64,000 nt of DNA from Macrothele yani (Eukaryota; Arthropoda; Arachnida; Araneae; Macrothelidae): assembly GCA_039090855.1 (NCBI GenBank), contig CM077012.1, forward strand, positions 140,203,541-140,267,540, written 5' to 3'. A program made the position numbers and the translations under genes. Under the pieces are notes generated by a model. It saw only the letters and a list, made by a program, of their open reading frames with translations. It had not been told where the DNA came from and ran no database searches. Position 1 is the first letter of the stretch. Each line of letters starts with the position of its first letter. Shown here piece after piece: positions 52,057 to 63,971 of this stretch.

Positions 52057-53220
52057 ATGATTACTGAATTATGACCGCCCGTATCAAAAGTGGATGCGGT
52101 CCTGACCAGGTGATTTTCGAGAGGGCGCGATTAGTCGACCGACATAGCACATATAAAGTGTGGGTGCAGCAGTAGCTAGTAAAATTCGGAGCGTGATTGG
52201 TAAACAAACGAAAGGATTTGTCTGACTTTGAGAAAGGACAGACTGTGGCAGTTCGGAGAGCGGGTGCCTCGACTTCCCACAAACCTAAACTGGTGGGTTG
52301 TTCACGAGCCGCCGTAGTTGAAGTGTATATGGGCTGGCATGAAAATGGTCAAACAACGACCCAGAAGCAAAACTGCACAGGACAGAGAAAGGCTGATGTA
52401 AGAGCTTGGTCCGACGATTCGTACAGGACACACGCAGCACTGTTCAGTAGATGACTACCAAATACAACGGAGGTTAACCCAGAATCGTATCTGTCATGAC
52501 GTCGCACGCTTGCACGTGTGGGATATAACATCAGACAAACCCTACGACATTCATTCTTAACCACGATTTATCGGCACAAAAGACTCTCCTGGTGCAAAGA
52601 TCGTGCAAGTTGGACGTCAGATGACTGGTAAAATGTGTGCTGGTCTGACGAGTCACGTCATTTACTCCACTGCGTGGATGGTTGTGTACGTATTTGGTGC
52701 AAACAATATGAGGTACTCGATCCATCCTAAATGGTCTCTACAGTGCAAGCCGGTTGTATGGTGTGAGGCATGTTTACCTGGCTGGAACTTTGTCCCCTGG
52801 TGTATGTGGAACAAGGTATGACTGGTGCCGTCTATCGTGAATTGCTTGCCGACTCTGTGCATCCAGCAATGTTGCACTTTTGCCAAATGGCGACGGTGTC
52901 TTTCAAGATGACAATGCGCTGATACACAGGTCCAATGCTGTGCAGAAATGGTCGAAGGAACACAGTTCAGACTTCCAGCATATCGATTGGCCTCCGATGA
53001 TATCAGTCTCGGAGAGCATTTGTGGGACACTATGAAATGGCTTATCAGGCGTCTGGATACACCAATCACCTGCATCGAAGGCCGTATTACACACATCTTG
53101 GTTAGCCGTACCTCCCAACTGCTTCCGGCATCTTATTGAGTCGATGCCACGTCGGATAGATGCTGTACTGAGGACGACCTACGAAGCATTTAGGTAGGTG
53201 GTCATAATTCAGTAATCATT
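52057..53220 (+). mobile_element. Tc1-like element, family C relative, decayed
   Basis: The inverted ends aatgattactgaattatgac (52057) and its exact complement (to 53220) are followed by TA. The plus-strand transposase begins at about 52197 (MVNKRKDLSDFEKGQTVAVR, then SHKPKLVGCSRAAVVEVYMG) and is then broken by many stops. Later pieces include WSDESRHLL and VHPAMLHF in changing frames. Confidence 0.82.
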
Positions 53221-53222
53221 TA

Positions 53223-54520
53223 CTGTATATTCATATTGTTCATTGTTTTTATATACGTTTGAGTTTTGCATTTCAATGGCGACATGTACTGTTTCTCCAG
53301 AATTGACTGCGAGTCTTTCGATCTGAAGGCCACCACGAAAAAAAAAAAAAAATGGTAATTATTTTCTCGACTGTCGAACCAAGCTGATTTAGCCCCGGAT
53401 TATAAACGCGGAAAATGCACGTGCTTTTGTATTCCGGGGGGGGGGGGGGCATGTCTGATTGATGATCAAGGTTTGAGAGCGAAGTCAACCTAAACGATTG
53501 GTGGACAGGACGTGAGTCATGGACCAGCTGGGATAGAAGGGGGATTTGTGGATGGTCCAACTCCAAAAAACAACCGGTGTATATAAACAGATTTTGACGA
53601 TATTTACTGACAAATCGGTAAAAAATTGAAGCCACGAAAGGTTACTATAATTTGTATTTGCAGTGTGCACTGAAAATAGCAAAGTATATTTTCATTATGA
53701 AAGACTATATTTATATTGTCTATAAGTAAAAACTGTGGTTAATTTGTTGTATAAGTATTTTTCATAAGTAAAGTTTTTATTTCATTATAATTGCGTTTAA
53801 AATTAACTTCTTTTTAACTAAGGCGCGTATTTAATGTATGACCATGAGTGCCCAAAAACCTAGCTATGACTCTGACTACATTAATTTTAAAATATATATC
53901 ATAATACGAATATAATGGATACATAAAATTCACGGTAAAAAATACACATCACAATCTGCTAAAGATTAAAGGTTCACGAAGCTCTAAGCGGGGCATTTCA
54001 CAGCCTTACATGGCGCAACTGAAGTAGTTTTTACAATTATGAAAATGATCATTTAAAAATGTAACATTAAGTTCGCAGGGAAATATGAAAATCTCAAAGA
54101 AAGCAGTTTTCACTCAAATGGAACGCTATGTACATAAACTAATCAAATCAATGTTCGAGTGGCAGAGTATTTTAGGTCCTATTCTTAACGTCAAACTATG
54201 ATGGACATTGAGCCGTCCCACGGCGTAAACTGTGACTGCTACTCAAAAGTAAGTGTTTTTCAACTGTGATTGGTATCACAGTTTAGAACCTGTTATTCCA
54301 GGTGGACGAATGACCATCAGAGGCGGGAGTTTAATCTTAAAAATCTTAAAATATTTTGTATTTTATTTTAAATATACTAAACCATATAACATCAAATTCA
54401 TTTTTGCCCCCTTACTTTTCACTCTATTATGCATTTGTACCAGGGTAGGAAGTAATGTTGACAGTCAAATATCCGGAAAAAAGAAACTATGTACAAAGTC
54501 GTAATCAGTCTTGTAGATAA
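53223..54520. other. Non-coding, nothing recognised
   Basis: AT-rich, with an A-run at 53337-53351 and a G-run near 53438-53450. Short frames lack motifs. Confidence 0.5.
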
Positions 54521-54526
54521 AATGGT

Positions 54527-54750
54527 TGAAGTAAAAACTCCGTCTTTACACGATAAAAACTTGAGCCGGTCAGAGCACCTCAAGTCAAGGTTTATTATCA
54601 CTAGTTAAAATAGTTAAAAAGATAGATCTGAGGATGGACACTGGCGGGTCCGAAAGGTCTTATGTTTTTAACTAGTAATAATAAACCTTGACTTGAGGTG
54701 CTCTGACCAGCTCAAGTTTTTATCGTGTAAAGACGGCGTTTTTACTTGAA
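54527..54750. repeat. Foldback MITE, about 84-bp arms
   Basis: Arms 54527-54610 and 54664-54750 are nearly perfect reverse complements, containing cagagcacctcaagtcaagg. The loop of about 55 bp includes ctgaggatggacactggcgg. Confidence 0.88.
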
Positions 54751-54789
54751 GCAAGAAACTATGTATTTGCACAAATAAAAGCCGAAATG

Positions 54790-54885
54790 AAAGTACAATA
54801 TGGTAGGTACAAATTGACATACCTATTTTTCTACGTAGTCGCCTTGTCGTTCAGTACATTTTTTCCCAACGTAAGACAAGAAACT
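54790..54885 (-). pseudogene. Mariner transposase C-terminal scrap
   Basis: The minus strand reads KKCTERQGDYVEK and a stop, the typical end of mariner transposases. Nothing upstream is recognisable. Confidence 0.55.
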
Positions 54886-55745
54886 AATTTAAAATAATTA
54901 AAATGAGGGAAAATATTATAATAATAAAAGCAAAAAGCATCCACATGGACTTCAATCTGAAATTTCTAACATGCTTCAATAAAACATTAAACAGTCCTTG
55001 CTGAAGGGGCAATTTTTCAAGCACTGACAAATGGGACTACTTCCGCAATAAAACCCTTATACCACAGAGTAGAGATGTTTGCACTGCAATACATCATATT
55101 TTGGAAGCTGGCATTCAGCTTTATTTCAGTCTTCTGGATGCCGACTTTTCCGTGCATATGGTTAAGCCTCGGTGTAGCTAACAATGACGTCAATGCTTCC
55201 AATATAATAAAATATTTGCTACCTAATTTTTAACAATAGCAAATTATTAGAAATCGTTCCCATAAAAAGAAGTTTTTTTTTTCTGGCGGTGGGTGGTTTA
55301 CACAGTGACCAAAAAAAAAAAAAAAAAAATCGAGGCATCTCAAACAGGTATCTAAACGGTTAGTTAGTTTGATTTTTTTTACTGCTGTATGCTAATCCAA
55401 AGGGGCTGAAACCAAATGGCAGAGGAATGGTTTACACCATACGTTTTCATGTAACACTGTAATGATTCCTTAATAATCAGAAACACTCTTGTAGTAAGGT
55501 GAGGACATTTTAACCATTCCTAATGTGTTTTTTTTTTTGGAGGGGGGGGGGTGATTTTCTGCAGCACAGCGCTATCTTATTAGCATCCTCAATATTTTAC
55601 CCAACCCCATGAGAAAATCCGTGGTGTATTACTGAATTTAAAGTAAAAGTGTAAAATTTTTAATCACTTGTATGTATAGATTTCTTGGAATTTGAGACAG
55701 ACGAGCATAAGAAAATGTATATATTCTATATAAAAATTTTATATA
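54886..55745. other. Non-coding, nothing recognised
   Basis: AT-rich, with an A-run at 55310-55329 and a G-run near 55541-55551. A minus-strand frame at 55017-55202 is not matched to any family. Confidence 0.45.
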
Positions 55746-55747
55746 TA

Positions 55748-56715
55748 CACTGAAGACCAATTGAATTAGAGATGCCTGTCTAGTAACGTGTACACCACCT
55801 TTCGCCCTGATGACGGCGGCGATTCGTCTCGGCATGGACTCGCCAAGACACCGGAAACGTTGGGAAACCATACAGATCCACGACCCCTGAACAAACTCCC
55901 ACAGTTCACAAAGATTTGATGGAGGGGTCAGAGCCTCGAACATCTCTCTCGATGGCATACCAGATGTACTCGATTGGATTGAGGACAGGTGACCTAGCTG
56001 GCCAAGGAAGCAAGGTCACATCGGTGGAGTGTTCATCCAACCATTCGGATACAATTCGGGAGCGATGGCTCGGTGCATTGTCTTGTAGCAGGATGAGGTC
56101 CCCAGTGGGATGTTGAAGACGCACAAACGGGAGCAAATGGTCGTCCAGGATATCCCGGTAACGTTGACCCTGTCACACGTACCAGGGGTCCCATTTCAGT
56201 CCACGTAAACAGTCCGCAAACGAGAATGCCACCCTCCAGTTTGAAGAGTACCCTGCTGGCAAGAAGGATCCATTGCTTCATGTGGTTTGCGCCGTACTCG
56301 TATCCTGCCATCCTCATGTACCAACGTGAATCTCGACTCATCAGTCCAGGCAACATTTTCCCACATGTCTAGGGTCCAGTGGCGATGTTCCCGCGCGCAT
56401 GCTAATCTTTGCACCCTGTGATGTGCGGTCAGCAGCGGTACCCTCGTGGGACGATGGCTTCTGTACCCCATAGCAAGGAGATGGTTCTAGATGGTGTGGC
56501 TGCTTACACGTTTTTGTGCACCAGCGTTAAATTGCAGAGTGATTTCTTGCACTGTGGCCCGTCTATCCGCTGTTACAATGCGAGCTAGCCGACGATGACC
56601 CCGCTCATCCACACGCTGTTGTCCACGGCAGTTGGCCCTGGCAGCGATGGTTTTACCGGATTCGATGTACTCATGGTTAACCCAAGACACAGTGGCTCGT
56701 GAAAATACCAGTGAC
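55748..56715 (-). mobile_element. Tc1/mariner element, family E copy 3, truncated by a SINE
   Basis: Left end CACTGAAGACCAATTGAATT with TA at 55746-55747. The other end is missing: sequence changes at about 56716 to SINE B. Minus-strand transposase pieces: 56487-56710 (ATVSWVNHEYIESGKTI), 56196-56471 (WTDESRFTLVHEDG), 55906-56136 (LLQDNAPSHRSR, LNPIEYIWY) and 55770-55958 (MPRRIAAVIRAKGG). Deletions near 56170 and 56235 and frameshifts separate them. Confidence 0.88.
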
Positions 56716-56721
56716 TGCCAA

Positions 56722-56990
56722 GTGAAGCAGATCAGATTACATGTAGATGATATTAGGGAGTGTCTGATCCCAGGTCTTAAACAACCCTTAGAAATAGGAA
56801 GCCAGGAGATGTGGGTTAGAGTGCTCGACAGGAAAGTCACACGGAAGCGGGGTAGTAAGGGGAAGGAAGACGTCCTTATTTATAACCGGAGAGACAGTAC
56901 CCCGAGTCCAACGGCTTGACGTGCACATCCGATGCAAGGCGGATATTTAGTGGTTCGAGCCTGCCTGGGATCGAACAAAGCAATGATATG
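56722..56990 (-). repeat. SINE family B, 5' head decayed
   Basis: Begins with the reversed tail (agatcagattacatg, ggtcttaaacaacccttaga, aggaagacgtccttatttat) and ends in a damaged tRNA-like head near cctgcctgggatcgaa. Same order as the full copy at 61015. Confidence 0.85.
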
Positions 56991-57230
56991 CCCACTCATT
57001 CTTTTGAGGTTCCGAGCCTAGCTGCGATCCGCTTTTGGGTGATACGACGGTCATTTTGGACTAATTCATCAACTGCTGTTTGGTGTTTTTAGTCTGTCAC
57101 CGAAAGTAGTCTTCCACTGCGAGGTTCGTTGACAGAATTGGCATGCCCCGGTCCACACTGACGAAATATAATGACCCAACGATTTATTGTACTTCTGTAA
57201 AGTCTTTTCACAGTGTTTAGGACGATTGGG

Positions 57231-58690
57231 CGCAGAACATATGGGCACACGGACAACTGGGCATATTCACTTCTAGAGCCAGGAAATTGCTCTGCGTAAA
57301 AAAATTATAGTGTTCCTATATTTCTCCCTACTTGAGTAAGTGGTGTGCCCAAATCCCCCCCCCCTCCTCCCATATCTCATTATCATTAAGAAATATTTAC
57401 GATTTTCTGTCTGAAAGACTGGGCGGACATCTGGGCGCCCGGACATTTGGGCACAAATTTTTAAGGGGATGTATAAAAATTGCCGTCGCTTGGTCCTATA
57501 ATGAGAATTTGATCGAGAAAATGTTCACCGTAAGAGAAGTGAGAGTTATACTTGAATTTGGGGAAACAAAAGTACATTCGTGAATACAAAAAAATTACCT
57601 AGCGCATTTCTTAAACCTACGGGTTTTAACCAAACAAAGCAATTACAGCAGAACTCACACTATGTTCGGAAAAAGGACCACAGGGTGGGATTTTTAATAA
57701 CGCTGCACTTTTACTTAGGCACTTAATCTTTACATAACGTGTCAGTTCAGTGGCGTACGCAGGGGGGGGGGGTCGGGGTTTGAACCCCTTCTTGAGGGCA
57801 GACGGAGCATGAATTTAGAGCAATATATATGTGTATACGAGGCTTTCACCCATGGACCCCCCCCCCTTAAGAAATTTCTGGCTACGCTACTGTGTCAAGT
57901 TATTAATATTTCTTTTACTTAAGCACTAAATATATTAATTACTATACCTCATCTGTACGTTATTTAGACAGTTTTTATTCAATCGATGTCCTAACGTTTA
58001 CGTATCAACTCAAGGTGATCATACTGTGCTTTTTCTGAGGCACGAAATATTAATTTATAATGCCTAGGCCTTTTCAACAGTTTTTATTCTAACCATGTCA
58101 TGTTCATAACCTTTACATATCAATTCAAGTTAATAATATTGTGCTTGTACTTAAGCACTAATATTATTTCACAATATTATTTCATATTTCTCAATTCCTT
58201 GGGCCTAGGGCCTGCGAAATAATATTTAATGCTTAAGTAAAAGCGCAATATTATAAACTTGTTTATACGTAATCGTTATGAATATTACATGGTTATAATA
58301 AAAACTGTTAAAAAAATCTTAGGCCTAGGGCCTATGAAATAGTATTTAGTGCCTGAGCAAAAGCGCAATACTTTACCTTGACTTGATACGTAAACTTTAT
58401 GAATATGATATGGTTTTAGCGTAATTAAAAAATTCCACCTTGTCGTCCTTTTGCGAACATAGCTCTGCTTTGTTTCGTTGAAACCCGTAGGTTTTAGAAA
58501 TGTGCTATGTAATTTTTTTCTTCATTCACGAATGTACTTTTGTTTCCCAAATTCAATTATAATTGTATTTTGTCTTACTGGGAACGTTTTCTCGATTCAA
58601 TTCTTATCAGAGTGCCAAGAAACGGCAATTTTTATACGGCCCCTAAACTTTTGTGCCCAAGATGTCCTGTGCCCAGTTGTCCGAACTCCC
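57231..58690. mobile_element. Foldback-type element with long composite inverted repeats
   Basis: 57430-57705 and 58425-58690 are diverged reverse complements that share gtataaaaattgccgt, aaacaaaagtacattcgtgaat and aaacctacgggttt. Outer ends contain cggacaactgggca-type words (57249, 58672). Inside, units with gcttaagtaaaagcgcaata and ggcctagggcct recur in both directions. A GC-rich hAT MITE is inserted at 57748. Confidence 0.78.
57748..57892. mobile_element. 145-bp hAT MITE
   Basis: The ends CAGTGGCGTACGCAG and CTGGCTACGCTACTG are next to a G-run and a C-run respectively. The 8-bp neighbours tgtcagtt and tgtcaagt match at 6 of 8. Confidence 0.75.
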
Positions 58691-58839
58691 TTTTCACCAT
58701 ACACAACCTTTAAACGGCGATGAATTTCAGATGGCGTTACGTTTTCAGCACTTAAAAATTCAATCACTGCGCGTTGTTTGAACTTCTTTGCCATATCCTC
58801 ATCACACCACGCAATGAATCACAATAGAGATTTCATTCG

Positions 58840-60430
58840 CGAACGATTCGTTCGAATCAGCAAACTTAGTCATTGGCAAACGAATCTTTCCAGAAAAGAA
58901 TCTATTTAAAAAAAGAACCAATTTCCAGAATGAATCAGTCAGAATTATGTACTTTTTACAGAACATCAAAATTTCGCCCCGGTGTCTCTGTGCTGTTAAT
59001 GTTCTGGTCAGAAAATCTTATCTTATTCAGAAGTGCACAAATGTAGTAAATTACGCGAACGCTTCGAAACGAACTTATAAGAAAACCGGGGAACAAATTT
59101 TCTGTAAGAACTGAAAACAAATTTAAAGTTAAAAATCATTCACTAAACCGGAAACTGTCAACGAACTAAAGGATCCGACTCGGAATCGTCTTGCTAGATT
59201 CAAATCGTTCTCTAAACCGTAAGAATCGCTGACCAAAACAAACGAAATTATTAGACTCAGAATCGAGATGCAAATCATTCTCTAAACAAGGGGCCGATTT
59301 ACAGGGATGCCAACGAAGCTCAGGTGCCGGGCCCCGCGATGCTGGATGGCCTCAAATATAATTATTTATAATTTTTTTTTTAATTTTCCCTCTGAAAAAC
59401 GAGAAAAGTCATAGAGCGAGGAATAAATTTGCTGTTCTGGGTTTGAGAAGATTTGGGGGCATATAATTCCGCCCGAAATCGAAGTACGTCATCTACAAGT
59501 ATGAATTTATTAGTTTAAATACAGGCTCACTAAATATCGTTTTGAGGGTAATATCAAGTAATACTGCATTACATCTGAGCTTAGAAATCGGGGTGTCATT
59601 TATGGCCAATTTTCTTAAAATGTAATGAACATTTAGCTCTTTAATTCGGTGTTTCATGTCTCCACATCTTTCCCTTAAAATTCCATTTCTCCTCATTAAG
59701 TTTAGTTTAAGAGGAATAACAAAACTGTTATTGTTCGAGTGACATTGGAAAACGTGTTTTACGAGGAACGGGAATAGATTTCATCCATGTTCGGACTGTC
59801 TGTAAGGGAACTAACTGTCAGTGGGGTGGAATGAGACGATATGCGACAGCAGATCCCACACAGCATGTAACATAAATGTCAATTAAAGTAGTACCGCAAA
59901 CTAACCTCACGGAACGTGTTAAAGTGCTATGGTTAAGTGGTCACCTTTATAAAAGTTCCGACTTTTCTTCGTTAATAAAGGGCTTTCCACTTTTAACTTC
60001 GGCCATTTTCTTCCCATCAGGGTATCACAAAAGCTCTCTATATTAAATTTCGTCTTGATATCTATAATAGTTTTTGGGTTATGACGACAACAAACCACAC
60101 ACACCGACACACCACCATGAAAATAGTCAAATCATGTTCAGAGGTGGCAAAAATGGGTATTTCTGTTGAAATCTCGAAGTCATCTTTTTCTTTTTTTTTC
60201 GATTACAATATTTCTTTATACGTTAGTGGGAAAGAGTAAAAATGCGCGGGTTATATTTTTAATGATGCCCGGCAAAGTGAAGGGGCCCCAAAACCGATGC
60301 TGTGCGCAGGCAGGGGCCCCGGTAACTCTAAATCCGCCACTGCTCTAAACCGGAAAAAATCTCCGACCGAAACGAAGTAATCTGTTTAGGCCTTAGGGAG
60401 TCGAATGGAAAGAATCTGTTTGCCCATCTC
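58840..60430. repeat. Diverged tandem repeat of gaatcgttctctaaaccg type, split by a hAT MITE
   Basis: From about 58840 to 59287, and again 60351-60430, words gattcaaatcgttctctaaa, aaatctccgaccgaaacgaa and actcagaatcg recur every about 80 bp. The hAT element lies in one unit. Confidence 0.6.
59288..60342. mobile_element. Non-autonomous hAT element with perfect 8-bp target duplication
   Basis: The right end reversed is CAGTGGCGGATTTA, a classic hAT terminus; the left end is AAGGGGCCGATTTA. ctctaaac is repeated at 59280-59287 and 60343-60350. GGGCCCC-rich subterminal sequence lies at both ends. The interior frame 59493-59696 (minus) is not recognised. Confidence 0.85.
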
Positions 60431-60614
60431 TAATTCACGATCGCTGTAGAAGGTTGCGGCTACAATATTTGCGTGTGTGTGTGCAACCGTCTATTTCCGA
60501 GAAGTGGACATTTTTTCTGGGGGCGTTTTTCTTGTGGGCATTTCTTACCGTGAGCATTCTTTCCTCATACCGTCCAACGTATCTCCAAAAATCACTCAAG
60601 ACGCGCACAGTACC

Positions 60615-60645
<31 letters not shown>

Positions 60646-61001
60646 CTTCTGGGAGTATAGTGTTGTGTCATTTGAAGTTTTATTGTTCGGAAGGATGCAC
60701 TACAAACGAAATAAATATGGAACTGCAAACGAAATACTTTCTTTTCGAAAGCAACATGAGAATCAAAGAAGGAAGAATTCACACCAACTTCCTGCGTGTG
60801 CTGACTACTGAGTAGGTCATCTGATAACCAAACCTCTCAAAGTTACCATAAGCTTTTGACTTGTGGGCGCACATATGTTTATTGTAAAACGACAAAATGC
60901 GGAACCCCATTGTTCACATGCTGACGTAACCTGAAACACCCCACAAACGACAACCAATGTATTCAGTCCTAATTGAATCCTGCAGGCGCTTATCAACTTG
61001 T
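60431..61001. other. Non-coding, nothing recognised
   Basis: Contains an A-run at 60617-60642; two overlapping frames across it are chance. Confidence 0.5.
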
Positions 61002-61014
61002 TATCCTGCGAATG

Positions 61015-61336
61015 ATCACAACAGATCCTATGTAGAGAATTTTAGGAAGAGAGTGTCTGGCACCAGGTCTTAAACAGCCCTCAGAAATAGGAAGCTAGGA
61101 GATTTGGGCTAGAGTGCCCAATAGGAAAGTGACACGGAAGCGAGGTAGAAAGGGGAGGAAGACTCCCTTATTAATTGCCGGGAAGCCAGTACCAGCGGGG
61201 ACGACAGCTTAACGCGCCCATCGGACGCACGGCGGATATTTAGGGGTTCGAGGCCGAGCGTTCGTACCTGCCTGGGATCGAACCTGAGCTTTCTCCATGG
61301 CAGTCACGAACGTTGACCACTAGGCCATCCGCGGCC
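61015..61336 (-). repeat. SINE family B, full length with 13-bp target duplication
   Basis: The minus-strand head CGGCCGCGGATGGCCTAGTG has B-box-like GGTTCGATCCC and the full tail. tatcctgcgaatg (61002-61014) and tatcctgcaaatg (61337-61349) flank it with one mismatch. Confidence 0.92.
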
Positions 61337-61349
61337 GTATCCTGCAAAT

Positions 61350-62300
61350 GTGGCATTCACTTCTGCTTTATAGAATAGGAGCTAGATTTGACAGCATTCT
61401 TTCTATATTTTATTCTTACTTTGCCTATACGCAAACAACTGCGTGAAGGCACCGCAGCAATAAACACCAACGCTCGGGATCGGGGGTGGGTCAAACTGTT
61501 TGAGTAGCTCGGCTGGTTTCCTATAGCACATAGCCTGTAACACCGAACTAGAATTGCAGGCAACACAAACACGCATGCGCAGTCTGCTACGGCATCAGCC
61601 TGTATGTTGGTTTCTGAGCACTGCATCTTGTAATCCAGTATATGTCGGCGTTAGTTACGTCTAGCCGAGCCTTAAGTTTTTCTCAGTTAGGTATTCTTTG
61701 GATTAGGTGAGTGCAACTGACCCATGGCTCTCGTGTGGCTGGCGGTCACCAGTTCCTAGTTTTGGGGCCACAGGTTCCAGTGTGGGTGCAAAGGCAGAGC
61801 GGTATGGCAAGCACATCGATCATGCGTCATCCTATTCCATCTCCGAGGAATGGTGATGAGTGGCCTCAGCTCAGACCACTAGTGGCGGATTCAGCAGATT
61901 TTTTTCGTTTTAAATTGCCAAGATCAAAACAACAATTAATGCATTTGTTTTCTGTAAAATCAAAGTAACAAATGCAAAGATTTTCATAACAATTAAGTTT
62001 TGCTGTAAATTTGAAAGTTCCTGTTCTCGCTTCAGCACCGTTGTGGCCGTAGAAAAGCTCCAAATCCTTTTATTTTTATTAATGCTTTTGTCCGTCTCAT
62101 TATTTTAAAATGACCGTATTTGAAATACCAAAGAGTAAAAAAAGATTCAACGAAATAATGCTCCCCGATCAGGGGCGTCGCTAAACTTCGAAATCAGGAT
62201 GGGCGACGGGTAGGGGAGCATTATTTTTTGGTGGGGCAAGCTTGATAGCAACTTCTTTTTCTTTTTTTACGAAACACTAAAAGAACGAATTTTTAATCCT
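61350..62300. other. Non-coding, nothing firmly recognised
   Basis: Contains single hAT-like end words at 61878 (agtggcggattcagcag) and 62170 (caggggcgtcgctaaac) without proven partners. Confidence 0.4.
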
Positions 62301-62304
62301 TTTT

Positions 62305-62515
62305 TCTTTCGATTAAGGGTTTAACGACCCCCGTGAGCAACTCAATGGGATATAAGCAGTCGCCCGACCCGAATTTAAGGCCACTGGTTCCAGGGAAGGG
62401 AGAGAGCCCATGCCGTAAGACAAACACAACAGCCATCTGGATTTGAATCCGGACTCTCCTTGGACGAATGGTCATAAGCCAATGCTTAGACCACTGCGCT
62501 ATCAGGGCTGCTTTA
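62305..62515 (-). repeat. SINE family A
   Basis: Plus strand shows the reversed tail (gggtttaacgacccccgtga) and the core gaatttaaggccactggttc. The reversed head has B-box-like gatttgaatcc and ends at gcgctatcagggctgc. Confidence 0.85.
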
Positions 62516-62571
62516 ATGCTTTTTACTACCGGCTACAAAAGAATTCGTGCAATCATGACCTCTCTATGCTC

Positions 62572-62788
62572 CCCGGTGGCGCAGTGGTCTAAGCGATGGC
62601 CTCTGATCATTCTTCCGAAAGGGGTCCAAGTTTGAATCCCGGTCAGGCATGGATGTTATTTTTGTCTTACGGCACTGGTTCTCTCCCTCCCTGGAACCAG
62701 TGACCCTAAATTAGGGACGGGCGACTCCTTATAGCCCATTGAGTTGCTCACGGTTGTCATTAAAACTTCAATCAAAAAAAAAAAAATG
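62572..62788 (+). repeat. SINE family A, opposite orientation to its neighbour
   Basis: Head ccccggtggcgcagtggtct, B box AGTTTGAATCC, core ccctaaattaggg, A-run end. A short ctctat repeat at both edges is a possible target duplication. Confidence 0.88.
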
Positions 62789-62789
62789 T

Positions 62790-63644
62790 CCCCTCTATCC
62801 GGACACACATACATACACGGATATGACTAGTTACGCTACTGGTGTAAGAGACAAGGGGTGGTAGAATGTCGCCTTCAACTTTTTACTTGCTGTGAATACT
62901 TTGCCTTAAATTGCTTTTCAAAATTTTGCATTTTTGCTTACGAAAATAGTACTTTACTTGAACAACTTATTTAAAAGAAAATGTCGTTTTTGTTTATCTA
63001 TATCAAATTTTAACGTCGTGCCACGCAGACACAATACCTCCCCCTCCTTAACTTCCTTCCTTCCTTCCAGCCAGCGACTTTGCCATGCACTCCTCTCCTA
63101 CAAAGCAGTCTTCAGCCACTTTCTGCACTTTCACTGTCCCGGGGCGTTAGTGTAGCTTTATACCCCACTTTCCGTGTTAGAATCTCCTATTTTGTAAAGA
63201 AAACAAACAGAGCGATTAAGTAGTGACCCCCTCAGTGAATCCATAACCACCATTTTCATTAGTCCCCTGGCTAATACAAATCTGAAAGAGTCTTAAACTA
63301 CGGAATTGGAAGAGTAGATAACAATTGAATTTTCATGGCCCTTCGGATTCTGTTTTGATGATCTTTTTTGGAGACGTAAACAACGCACTTCCTAGGGGAA
63401 AATACGTACGGTTACAGGAAATAAAACACAAGACTTATTACTTGGCAAAGTCCAGATTATATTTTAAAGTTAAATATATTGAAAAATGGCACATTTTGAA
63501 CTGGGTGGGCAAGACTAATTTCAGTCGCGCACCCCCTTGGCAACGTCCCTGTTCCCAACTGACGGCCAAAATTAAAACGTCAGTAAGTCTTGAGGGCTAA
63601 TTTGACACCTGCTACTCTCATGATTTTGTTTTGTGGCTCCTAAA
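62790..63644. other. Non-coding, nothing recognised
   Basis: AT-rich. The open frame 63325-63600 has no family-like motif. Confidence 0.45.
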
Positions 63645-63971
63645 GAACTACAGATGGAATTGATTGAGCTCTTAGAAGATGATATTTTGAAGTTCTTATT
63701 TGACGCTTAGAAAGATCCAATTGAAACGTGGAAAAATGCAATAGAATACCCACGACTTCGGCAACATGATGCACGGAAAATGCGGTCTTGCTTTTCAACC
63801 ACTTATTGGTGCAAATCTACATTCTCTTGCCTAACCAAAACCAAGAAGCCCTTAAGGTCACAGATGACGGTTACCCATCTAGAGGATCAGCTGAAAGTTC
63901 GGACCTTCATGATGCAACCAAATATTCAAATGCTTTCCATCAAAAAAAGCAGTCACAACAAAGTCATTAAA
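63645..63971 (+). pseudogene. hAT-type transposase C-terminal region with an in-frame stop
   Basis: Reads ELQMELIELLEDDILKFLFD, then TAG at 63708-63710. It continues in frame with YPRLRQHDARKMRSCFSTTY and a Cys-x-Ser-Thr-Phe-Ser motif, followed by PLRSQMTVTHLEDQL. This matches the dimerisation region of hAT-derived proteins of the SCAND3/GTF2IRD2/EPM2AIP1 type, where LQLELIDLQ, FGSTYLCESTFS and RSRLTDEHL are usual. Only the C-terminal part is present, with stops on both sides. Confidence 0.7.

Larger units (their letters stand above)
57000..58794 (-). pseudogene. Mariner-type transposase N-terminal region, split by a foldback element
   Basis: The piece at 58684-58794 starts MAKKFKQRAVIEFLSAENVT and contains PSEIHRRLKVVYGEKGV, the first helix-turn-helix of SETMAR-like mariner transposases. 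The second piece, 57000-57220, reads NEPRSGRLLSVTD and VDELVQNDRRITQKRIAARL, the following region. The foldback element occupies the gap. No catalytic domain is present. Confidence 0.7.

Noticed and set aside
55017..55202. Minus-strand 61-codon frame near 55.1 kb
   Set aside because: Plausible composition but no family recognised and no splice context.
60454..60815. Overlapping plus and minus frames across the A-run at 60617-60642
   Set aside because: Homopolymer-driven frames without any recognisable motif.
62169..62842. hAT element between caggggcgtcgctaaac and ttacgctactg
   Set aside because: Ends look plausible but the adjacent 8 bp (tccccgat and gtgtaaga) do not match, so the pair may be unrelated.
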